Positions 10,562 through 18,226 of a stretch of 18,226 nucleotides of DNA are shown here, piece after piece. Under the pieces are notes generated by a model. That model did not search any database, was not told the origin of the DNA, and saw only the letters and a list, made by a program, of their open reading frames with translations. This stretch comes from Acephala macrosclerotiorum. Taxonomy: Eukaryota; Ascomycota; Leotiomycetes; Helotiales; Mollisiaceae. A program made the translations under genes and the position numbers. The stretch's first letter is position 1. Every line of letters begins with the position of its first letter. The DNA lies in assembly GCA_014904845.1 (NCBI GenBank), contig MU119807.1, positions 1 to 18,226 of the forward strand, in the 5' to 3' direction.

Positions 10562-13157
10562 AACGACGAGAGAAAAAAAACGAAATCGAGAAAAGAATTT
10601 AAAATAAACGAATAAAACGCTCGAGAAAAAAAAAAAACGAAAACGAGTAAAGAAATTAACTCGTTAAAAAAGTTAATAATTAGATTATATAATCGTAGAA
10701 AGAATAATCGATTTAATAGTATTAATAGATTTTATAGTAAATTATTTTATTCGATCGAGAAATTAGAAATCGTATTTCGTTATTATATTAATTTTAATAT
10801 TTTTAGCGATTTAAAATATTAAATCTTAGAATATTATAAATTTATTACTACGTTTAAATAATTGGAATATTAAAATGAGATTAAAAAAACTTATCGCGAG
10901 ATAGAATTTAATATCGTTAAATCGTATATAAATTTTTTTACTATTTTTATTAAAAATAAAAATATCGACAATTTTAATACTTTCGAATTTAACGTTACTA
11001 TTAATACCGTCGTAAATATTATAATTTTCGTGAGTAAAATTACTTAGAATAAAATTAAAAAAAATGTTAATAATATAATTAATATAATTAATATCGACGA
11101 TTTAATCGTTTTATAAAGTTTGAAATAAATTAAAAAAAGTAATTTCTTCGAAGAAAAAAATAATAATATCGCTAAAAATTTAATTATCGATAATTATATA
11201 TAAAATAATATTTAAATTATTATCGAAACGATTAAAATCGATTTAATTATAATTTCGACGATTTTAATATTTAATACGTTTATATTAAATTATATGACTC
11301 TTTTAATTATAAGAAGTATTATACGTAATATAATTAATAAATTTAAAAATAAAAAAAATAAAAAAAAAATTTATAATTAGAATAAAATTATTTAAAACTT
11401 ATAAAAGTAAAACTAAATCTCGAGCGAGTTTTTTAATTTATCGAAAAATAATAATATTAAATAATCGAAAGAAACTATTTAAAATCTAAAAAAGAAATAT
11501 TAAATTTCGAACTTTAAATTCGAATTATTTAAAAATCTCGAAATTTTTTTTTTTTTAAAAATCTCTCTCGAATTTATATTAATAATTATATATATAATTA
11601 TAATAATATTAACGTTTTAATCGTTTTTTTAAAACGATATAAAAATAAAAATAAAATTTTTTTTCAAGTTTTTTTTTAAAATTGTTTTACTTTTTACGTT
11701 TACGATTTTTTTTTTTTTTTCTCGTCGAATTTTTTTTAAAAATAAAAATATTTAATAAAATATTTAAATTTCGATAAAAATTAAAAATTAAATTAAAATA
11801 ATAATAAAAATTATATAAGTAAAATCGAGACTTTAAAAAAATCGTAAAATTAATTGAATTTAAAAAAATATTATAATCGAATAAAAATTTTATAATTCGT
11901 TATTAATTTAAAAAAATTAATTAAAAAAATCGAAAATATTATTATATTTTATAAAATGTAAATTATAAAATCGAATTATAAATTTTATAAGTTTTTTAAA
12001 ATTAATTTCGTAATCGACTCGAAATATATTTAATATTAAAAAAATTTGTTTAAAGTTTTTAATTTTTTAATAATTATTATATTTATATTTACTTCGAATA
12101 ATTATATACGCTCGAATTTATTTTTCGTTTTATATTAAAATAGTTTTATTATATACGATTTTTTTTTATTCAATTTTTTTAATATTAAAATCGATTATTT
12201 ATTTCGTAGTAATAAAAAATTATAAAAGTATTAACGACGATAAATTACGAAACTCGTATATTAATATTATTATATTCGAGTATTTGCTTATTATAAAATA
12301 TTTTTTTAATCAGTAAAAAAAATTCTATTAATTGAATTTATTATTTTTAAAAATTAAAATAAAATAAAAAATATATATTTTTTAAAAATTTTATTTTATT
12401 AAATATTATAAATCGTTAAATAAAATAATTATAATATTTTTCGAAATAAAAATAAATTTTAAAAAAATTCGAAAACGTTGTTTATAGTAAGATTTAAATT
12501 AAATTAGAAAATGTAATCGAGAAAATAAAAATAAATATTTCGAAAAAAAAAATTCGAAAAAAAAAAATTCATAGAAAAAAAACTCGCAAAAAAAAAAAAA
12601 AGTTTTAAAGAAAAATGTATTAATATTAAATTCGAGATTATTCGTATAATAATACGAGTAAAATTTTTACGAGTTTTAATTAAAAATTACTAAAAAAAAC
12701 TATTATATAATTTCGAATCGATTAATTAAATAATAAAAAATAAAAATCGAAAATAATAAATTAAAAAAAAAATTTAATAAAAAAATTCAATAATTGAATC
12801 GAATATAAAAAAAAAAATTAAAAAAAAAATTAAAATTTGAATTTCTTAAAAAAATCGAAATATAAATTCGAATAAATCGATAAAATTTATAAAAATAATA
12901 ATAATTTTTTTTAAAAATTTGCGTTCGTAAATAAAATTTTCGAATCGTAAAATTTTAAAATCGAGCGAAAAATAATTCGAATTAAATTCTTCGAAAAACG
13001 TAGAAAAAATATTTTTAAAAGTACTTTAAATATAATAAAATTACTAATTGAAATAGCGTTATATAAAACGATAATAAAAAAGAGATTTTTCGAGTTTAAA
13101 AAAAGTTTATTCGATAAAAATAAAATAAATAAAATTTTTAATATAGTTTTTTATTAA
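10562..13157 (+). pseudogene. Element B antisense gene, best-preserved copy, identity uncertain
   Basis: A single plus-strand frame can be followed from 10562 to about 12660. Its stops fall largely where RIP would convert TGG, CAA, CAG or CGA. In DNA where TAA is very common this is strong evidence of former coding. The N-terminus is basic (RKKTKSRKEF, then REKKKTKTSKE). Next come YSIEKLEIVFRYYINF (about 10745), KKTYREIEFNIVKSYINFF (about 10885) and a hydrophobic middle. After a frame change, 12963-13157 encodes the C-terminal block NIIKLLIEIALYKTIIKKRF, also present in copies A and O. Full length would have been about 860 codons. It lies between gag and pol of a minus-strand copia element but reads the other way. 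I do not recognise the family securely; a MULE-type transposase is one candidate from copy A. A captured host gene is the alternative. Confidence 0.6.
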
Positions 13158-14007
13158 TTTTATATACTATTTTTTATTTTAATTTTTTTTATTCTAATTA
13201 TTTATTTTCGTCTCGTAACGTAATAATCGATCTCTAATTATAACGATTATTATTATAAGATTTTCGCAGATTATTAAAATATTATTAAATAAAGTTTTTA
13301 TATCGTAAATATAATCGAGTCGCGATTATTAAAGCGTAAACTACTACGACTAATAAAAATACTTATAGTGTAAAAACTATTTAAAATAAAAATATTATTT
13401 TCGATTTACGATATTTAATTAGAGATTAAAAAACTTATAAAAGCGCGATTAAAATAGTAAATTTGTTTATTAATATCGATATACGATCGATAATTAGTTT
13501 AGTAAATAGTTGATTATTTATATAGCGTATTGAGACCGTGGATTCGAGACTTTAAACGTGGAATCTTCTTTGAATAAAAAACTGAGAAATAATCTAGTAT
13601 TTTAAATACGAAAAAAAAACGATAAAAAAATGTAAAAAAACTAAAAAAAAAATAAGTTTTTTATAAAGAAATAAATAATTAACTCCGTTTTGAATATATT
13701 AGTATAATAAATCCAAGTTTTAATAAAAGTAATAAATTCGAAATAAAATAAAATAAACGGTTTTATATTAAAATATTAAGAAAAATTTTTATTAAAATAA
13801 ATAAAACTTTATATCGAAAAAGTAACGATCGTTTAATTCTTAAAAAATCTATTTATAACGATATCTATAAAACGTAAAAATTAAAATCACTTTTAGAATA
13901 TTAGTTTAAATATATTTTTTTATAAATAGAAAAAATTTAATTAAATAAATCGATAAAATTTCGATAAATAAATAAAATAGTTTATTTAATTAAATTTAAA
14001 TGCGAAA
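13158..14007 (-). pseudogene. Element B gag-like region and leader
   Basis: On the minus strand, just inside the primer-binding site, this is where copia gag should lie. Read from 13560 downward, one frame is fairly open with stops compatible with lost Gln codons. It contains SNPRSQYAI, SRLDYIYDIKTLFNN and IIRDRLLRYETKINN. The DYI block is shared with element A near 16850. The CCHC zinc knuckle of copia gag cannot be demonstrated, because cysteine codons would read as Tyr after RIP. The part 13200-13560 keeps more non-CpG cytosines than its surroundings. The gag assignment rests mainly on position and weak similarity between the copies. Confidence 0.45.
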
Positions 14008-14023
14008 CTTCGAGTTTATAATC
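14008..14023 (-). promoter_or_regulatory. Element B primer-binding site, half initiator tRNA-Met type
   Basis: The minus strand reads GATTATAAACTCGAAG directly next to the LTR edge. With G-to-A and C-to-T changes reversed this fits GGTTATGAGCCC, the complement of the anticodon stem-loop region of initiator tRNA-Met. Copia-group elements use that half tRNA to start minus-strand DNA synthesis. The same site recurs beside the LTR of element A. Confidence 0.6.
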
Positions 14024-14167
14024 TATTAAAAAGTATAATTAAATATATATTCGATTATAAAGTATAAAAAGAATTAAAAGCTTTTTATATGCATAGAAAG
14101 ATTATATAAAAAACTGAGAACACGTATTTACGATACGTATTTCGAATTTAAATTTGTTTTTTCAATA
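14024..14167 (-). repeat. Element B 5' LTR (144 bp)
   Basis: It starts TATTAAAAAGTATAATTAAA and ends TTTTTTCAATA. It aligns with 6552-6653 but has about 40 extra bases near 14070-14125, which include GAAAGATTATATAAAAAACT. On the sense strand it begins TATTG, close to the TGTTG typical of copia LTRs. It is followed by the duplicated TTATA at 14168-14172. Confidence 0.7.
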
Positions 14168-14172
14168 TTATA
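14168..14172. repeat. Right target-site duplication of element B (TTATA)
   Basis: This matches 6547-6551. Element A resumes immediately after it, with sequence homologous to 10105-10280 of element B. Confidence 0.6.
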
Positions 14173-16730
14173 ATCGTTTAATTAATTATTTTTTATTTTA
14201 ACGTTCGAAATAATTTTTAAAATAAATAAAATAATTCGTAATTTCGTTTTTAAATTTAATAATATATATTTATATTAATTTTATTTTATTATATATAAAA
14301 ATAACGAAAAATCGATTATCGTTGAATTTTTTAATAGAAATTAAATCGATTATATCGAATAAATTAATTTTATTAAATATTTTTTTAATTCGATAAAATA
14401 ATTATACGATTTTCGTTTATTTTTTTGTATAATACATACATTATAAACGTATAATCTATTTTTAAATTTTATTATAAAATCGATTAAAAATTTATTAAAT
14501 TTTTAAATATCGAAATAATTTATATGATTATATTAAATAAATTTATTTTAAACGATTATATAAATTTCGAATAATTTAAACGAATAAAAATTTCGTTTAA
14601 TCGAAATTTTAATTATTAATATAGCGATTACCGTAAAACGATATAAAAAGAATTATTCGATTCGATCGAAAAATTAAAAATTATTTCGTATAATAATATT
14701 AATTTTATATTTATTAATTACTTATAAGATTAAATTTTTGTAAAATTATAAACGAAATTTTTTATTTTTAAAAAATTAAAAAATCGAAATAAAATTATAT
14801 AGTTTTATAAATAAATATTATTTAACGTTAATAAAAATAAATACTATTAATTTATCGTTTAAATTTAAAATCGAAATAAAAACGTTTTCGATTTTTTCGA
14901 ATTTAATTTACTTTTTTATATTTTCGTATAATTCGAAATTACTAAATTAAAAATTAATAAATTGAAATCGATTTATAATAATGTAATTAGTATAATTAGT
15001 ATTAACGATTTAATTGTTTTTAAAAAATTTAATAAAAATAAAAAAAATTATATCGAATAAAAAAAAAAGAAAAATAAAAAAAAAGTAAATATAAAAATCG
15101 ATTTATTATTAATAATTAAAAATTAAAAATTAAAAATTATAATTATAATCGTATTAATAAATTTTATAAATAAAGTAAAAAACGATATAAATTCGATCGA
15201 AATTTTTAATTTTTTTGAAAATAAATTTTCGACGTCGTACGATTTCTATTTATTATTATTATTATTTTTTAATATTAAAATATTTAATAAAATATTTAAT
15301 TTCTATATAATATAACTTTTTATAATAATTATAAAAGTCTCGAGTATTTAATAAACGATCGTTAATTATAAAAATAATTTTAATACTAATAACGAACGAA
15401 TTTTATTATTATTTTTTATTAAACGCTTTTTAAATTATTATATTTTATTCGATCGTAAAATTTTTAAACGTTTAAATAAAATTATAAATTTATTAAAATA
15501 TTATAATAAAAATTTCGTATATAGATTTAAATTTTTTAAAAAATTATCAAATTAATTAAATAAATATAAAAACTATTATTTTATAAAAAAAAATTTAATT
15601 TATTATTAATTTAAAAAAATTAATTTAAAAAATCGATAGTATTTTTATATTCGATTAAAATAAACATATAAAAACGTATAATAAAATCGATTAATTTTTT
15701 AATTTCGATAAATCGTTTTAAACGAAAAATATTTAATATTTAATGAATTCGATTAAAGGTTTTTACTTTTTTCTAATTATTATATTTATATCGATTTTTA
15801 ATAGTAAAATAATTTCGACGTTATTATTTTTTTTAAACGAATATTTTTTTATTATATATTATTTTAAACGAAAACTATTTATTATATTTTTTTTTATAAA
15901 CGAGCTTTTTTATATTAATTATACTATTTTTAAATTTAAGTTTTATAACGAAATACGATTTAAATAATTATTATATAGTGTAATTAAAATCGTTTATAGT
16001 AAAAAATTCGTCGATTTTATAATAAAAATCAAATTAATTTTTTTCGTTTTCGAAAATTAAAACGAAATTAAAAAATTTTTTTTTTATAAATATTTTAATT
16101 TTTTTAATTATTATTTAAAATCGAATATAATAATATAAATCGCGTATATCGATAAACGAGATTTTAATTTAAAAAATAAAATATAATATTAAAAAAATTC
16201 TTTTTAAAACTCGTTATAAATATAAAATAAAAACGTTTATAAAAAATTTTTAATCGTTTAAAAAATTATTTTAAATCGATTTACAATTAATTAAATTCGT
16301 TTTTTTATTAATAAATAAAAGATTTTATAAAAATAAAAAAATTCGATTTACAAATAATTAAAAATTATAAATAATTATTTTAATATTTAAAAATAATTTA
16401 TATATTATAAAATCGAAAATATTTGTAAAATTTAAAAAAAAAAAGTAATTCTTTTAAAAATCGATATTTATAAGCGAAAAAATATTATCGTTACTATTTA
16501 TAATTAATATTAAATTGTAAATTTTATCGAGAATATTAATAAAAATATTAAACGTATTTTAAATAGTATTTTCGAAATAATAAAACTATTAATTAAAATT
16601 TCATTAAATAAAACGATATTAAAATTACGATTATTCGAATTAAAAAAATATTTTTTTAATAAAAAATATAATTAAAAAATATAAAATATAATATTTTATT
16701 AATTTTATATTTTTTTTTTTTATTTTTTCT
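14173..16730 (+). pseudogene. Element A antisense gene, possibly MULE-type transposase, dead
   Basis: This is the second copy of the plus-strand gene lying inside a minus-strand copia element. Coding starts near 14470 by alignment with copy B (DSIEKLKIISYNNINF near 14660 matches YSIEKLEIVFRYYINF). A 74-codon open stretch, 15743-15967, is only part of this broken frame. The frame continues past its stop with LLYSVIKIVYSKKFVDF (15968-16018) and, around 16112-16177, YLKSN and IAYIDKRDFNLKN. A shifted frame at 16209-16250 gives TRYKYKIKTFIKNF. Together these loosely follow the MULE transposase order: a helical VVYSxTEEEF segment, then a WTDxxxHFGN-like block, then TSRVExxHxxLK. The DDE catalytic residues could not be placed, so the identification is tentative. 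The C-terminal block EIIKLLIKISLNKTILKLRL (about 16570-16630) matches copies B and O. Confidence 0.5.
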
Positions 16731-16731
16731 T

Positions 16732-16758
16732 TTTATTTAATTTATTTAATTTATTTGA
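16732..16758. repeat. Three units of a 9-bp tandem repeat after the antisense gene
   Basis: TTTATTTAA occurs at 16732-16740 and 16741-16749, then TTTATTTGA at 16750-16758. The same 9-mer array follows the homologous gene end at 18166, where it is longer. It lies at the junction between the antisense gene and the gag region. Confidence 0.75.
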
Positions 16759-17682
16759 ATTTTTAGTATTTTTTTTAATTTAAAATTAAAATTCGTTTAC
16801 GATCGTTTTTAGCGTTTTATATTACACGTAAAAAAATATTTTTAATTAATATAATCGAATATTATCGTTAAAATTTAAAGAGTTTTTTTAATTAATAAAA
16901 AAATAAAATAAAAAATAAATAAAAACGAGAAAAAGTTCGTTTAAAATTTAAATAATAATATTTTTTTATTAAAAAAAATTTAATTTAAAATTCGATTAAA
17001 TTATTTAATCGATAAAAAGATTTTTTTTATAAAATAAAATTAAAATAATTTAAATTGAAATGTATTTTCAATTTATTTTAATTTTAAAAAACTTTTTAAT
17101 ATCGAGTTTTTTTTTTGATTTAAAATTCGATAAACGTTTAAAAGTATTTTAAATTTAAAAACGAAAAAATAAATTTATTTAAAAGAGAAATAAATTTATT
17201 TAAAAGTCGAAAAAATTTATATTCGTAAAATAAAAAAAATATTCAAATGATTTTAAAATATTAAAAATAATATAAAATTTAAATTTAAAATAAATAAAGA
17301 AAAACTATAAATAAAATTGTAACGAAAATATATATATTTTAAATTATTTCGAAAAATAATTTTCGAGTATTTAAAATTGTTTAAATTTTTTAAATTTTTT
17401 AAATTTTTTTTAAATTTTTTAAAAATTTTTTTTTTTAAAAAATAATCGTTTTTTAATTAAATTTAATTAATTATATTTATTGTAAATAAATAAAATTTAA
17501 TTAGTCTAAATTTTATATAAAATTAATTAAAAAGAATTAATTGAAATAATCGAGAATTCGAGAAATAAAAAAAAAATAAAAAAATAAAAAAATAAATAAT
17601 AAGTAAATAAATAAAATTTCGAACTATAAAAAATAAATAATTAAATAAATAATTCTTAAATAAATAAATAGTTTCGTACGAA
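16759..17682 (-). pseudogene. Element A gag-like region and leader, heavily decayed
   Basis: This has the same position as 13158-14007 in element B: between the antisense gene and the primer-binding site. The minus strand near 16850 gives FDYIN followed by a stop and KYFFT, parallel to LDYIYDIKTLF of B. The spacing from the antisense gene's end is nearly the same in both copies. From 17450 to 17680 the leader resembles 13880-14005. The rest is almost featureless AT sequence, with a 19-base repeat (AAATAAATTTATTTAAAAG at about 17168 and 17189) and a run of T6-A3 units near 17385-17425. No open frame remains. Confidence 0.4.
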
Positions 17683-17698
17683 ATTCGAGTTTATAATT
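17683..17698 (-). promoter_or_regulatory. Element A primer-binding site, half initiator tRNA-Met type
   Basis: The minus strand reads AATTATAAACTCGAAT next to the LTR. It matches the element B site except for two bases, and it fits the same RIP-altered GGTTATGAGCCC. Confidence 0.6.
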
Positions 17699-17796
17699 TA
17701 TTAAAAAATATAAAATAAATATTTATTATTAATAATATATAGAGAAAACGAAATTTTTTTAAAAACAAAAAAAAAAAAAAGAGTTTTATTTTAACA
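17699..17796 (-). repeat. Element A 5' LTR (98 bp)
   Basis: It runs from TATTAAAAAATATAAAATAA to TTTTAACA and keeps an unmutated CA end. It is the same length as, and closely similar to, 3205-3302. It is flanked by the primer-binding site on the low side and by AAAATT, the repeated target, on the high side. Confidence 0.7.
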
Positions 17797-17802
17797 AAAA
17801 TT
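17797..17802. repeat. Right target-site duplication of element A (AAAATT)
   Basis: This matches 3199-3204. The following ACGAATAATTATTTTAATAT continues the antisense gene exactly as in 16365-16385. Confidence 0.6.
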
Positions 17803-18165
17803 ACGAATAATTATTTTAATATTTAAAAGTAGTTTATATATTGTAAAATTGAAAATATTTATAGAATTTAAAAAAAAAACGTAATTTTTTTGAAAATCGA
17901 TATTTATAAGCGAAAAAATATTATTATTATTATTTGCAATTAATATTAAATTATAAATTCGATTAAAAATATTAATAAAAATATTAAACGTATTTTAAAT
18001 AATATTTTCGAAATAATAAAATTATTAATTAAAATTTCATTAAATAAAACGATATTAAAATTACGATTATTCGAATTATAAAAATGTTTTTTTTTATAAA
18101 AAATACGATTAAAAAATATAAAACGTAATATTTTATTAATTTTATAATTTTTTTTTTTTCGTTTT
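17797..18165 (+). pseudogene. Element O antisense gene, 3' part
   Basis: This is the continuation of 1375-3204 beyond the element A insertion. It aligns at high similarity with 16362-16730 of element A and, in its second half, with 12900-13180 of element B. The plus-strand frame from about 17983 gives IKRILNNIFEIIKLLIKISL followed by NKTILKLRLFEL. The frame then meets a stop. The block is better conserved between copies than the surrounding sequence, which supports former coding in this direction. Confidence 0.6.
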
Positions 18166-18226
18166 TTTATTTAATTTATTTAATTTATTTAATTTATTTA
18201 ATTTATTTAATTTATTTAATTTATTT
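18166..18226. repeat. 9-bp tandem repeat (TTTATTTAA), at least 6.8 units
   Basis: TTTATTTAA is repeated without interruption from 18166 to the window edge. It occupies the same place relative to the antisense gene end as the three-unit array at 16732, so the repeat is part of the family and has expanded here or contracted there. The true length is unknown because the window ends within it. Confidence 0.9.

Larger units (their letters stand above)
1..18226. other. RIP-saturated AT-rich isochore built of nested retrotransposons
   Basis: The whole window is very AT-rich and has almost no open reading frames above 70 codons. In heavily decayed parts nearly all cytosines are in CpG: 5 of 6 in bases 1-60, and 3 of 3 in 14341-14400. 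In the better-preserved stretch 6721-6780 only 2 of 6 are. Recognisable retroelement frames are broken mainly at codons that C-to-T or G-to-A changes would turn into stops (TGG, CAA, CAG, CGA). Known biology: this pattern together with multicopy repeats is the signature of fungal RIP. I infer a pezizomycotine ascomycete; the species cannot be named from this sequence. Confidence 0.85.

Noticed and set aside
10101..13190. A DNA transposon inserted once into element B
   Set aside because: The same block at the same position occurs in element A, with both flanks alignable, so it predates both insertions. No terminal inverted repeat or target duplication was seen at its edges. A very old insertion in the family ancestor is still possible.
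13330..13400. CCHC zinc knuckle of gag on the minus strand
   Set aside because: The translated stretch has Lys, Tyr, Phe and His in a suggestive order, but the Tyr spacing does not fit CX2C after undoing Cys-to-Tyr changes.
15743..15967. 74-codon open reading frame starting with ATG, as a stand-alone membrane-like small protein
   Set aside because: It is made mostly of F, I, Y, N and K from AT drift. It lies inside the repeated antisense gene, copy O has no ATG at the matching place, and the frame continues past its stop into conserved sequence. It is a chance-open piece of a broken gene.
17050..17090. Small hairpin AAATTGAAA-TGTAT-TTTCAATTT as a terminator
   Set aside because: Such short AT palindromes arise often by chance here, and there is no intact gene for it to serve.
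17168..17207. Two copies of AAATAAATTTATTTAAAAG as the start of a CRISPR or satellite array
   Set aside because: There are only two units with a two-base gap, in low-complexity DNA, and no further copies.
1..18226. Mitochondrial, apicomplexan or bacterial AT-rich DNA
   Set aside because: Copia pol on both strands, LTRs with primer sites, nested insertions and stops at RIP-type codons all point to a nuclear fungal repeat block.

Overview
This window is an extremely AT-rich, gene-dead block, by eye roughly 10-20% G+C, with no intact protein gene. It looks like an AT isochore of a filamentous ascomycete fungus that has been saturated by repeat-induced point mutation (RIP). Three things support this: Ty1/copia retrotransposon remains, stop codons concentrated where Trp, Gln or Arg codons are expected, and a dense pile-up of same-family repeats. 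An unusual detail is that almost every remaining cytosine sits in a CpG.

The layout is best read as a Russian doll of related copia-type elements. From outside to inside: (P) a plus-strand copia reverse transcriptase fragment, 1-893. (O) A minus-strand element inserted in P, whose 3' LTR starts at 894. It has lost nearly all of pol, and its antisense gene runs 1375-3204 and resumes at 17797-18226. (A) A minus-strand element of about 7 kb, 3205-17796, inserted inside O's antisense gene with a short target duplication. (B) A younger, less mutated minus-strand element of 7.6 kb, 6552-14167, inserted inside A with a TTATA duplication. The sequence on either side of each insertion rejoins to match the uninterrupted copy elsewhere in the window.

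Each better-preserved element has the same order on its own sense (minus) strand: LTR of about 100-144 bp, a primer-binding site resembling a half initiator tRNA-Met site, a gag-like region, then a block of about 2.6-3 kb carrying a gene in the OPPOSITE (plus) orientation, then integrase-reverse transcriptase-RNase H, a 3' untranslated stretch and the LTR. The junction of gag with the antisense gene appears shared by A and B, so the antisense gene seems to have travelled as part of the retrotransposon. Its product is not securely identified. Some motifs in copy A resemble Mutator-like (MULE) transposases, but this is tentative.

No tRNA, rRNA, CRISPR array, host gene or functional promoter was recognised. 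Alignments were done by eye, so boundaries without a stated motif are good to perhaps 10-30 bases.
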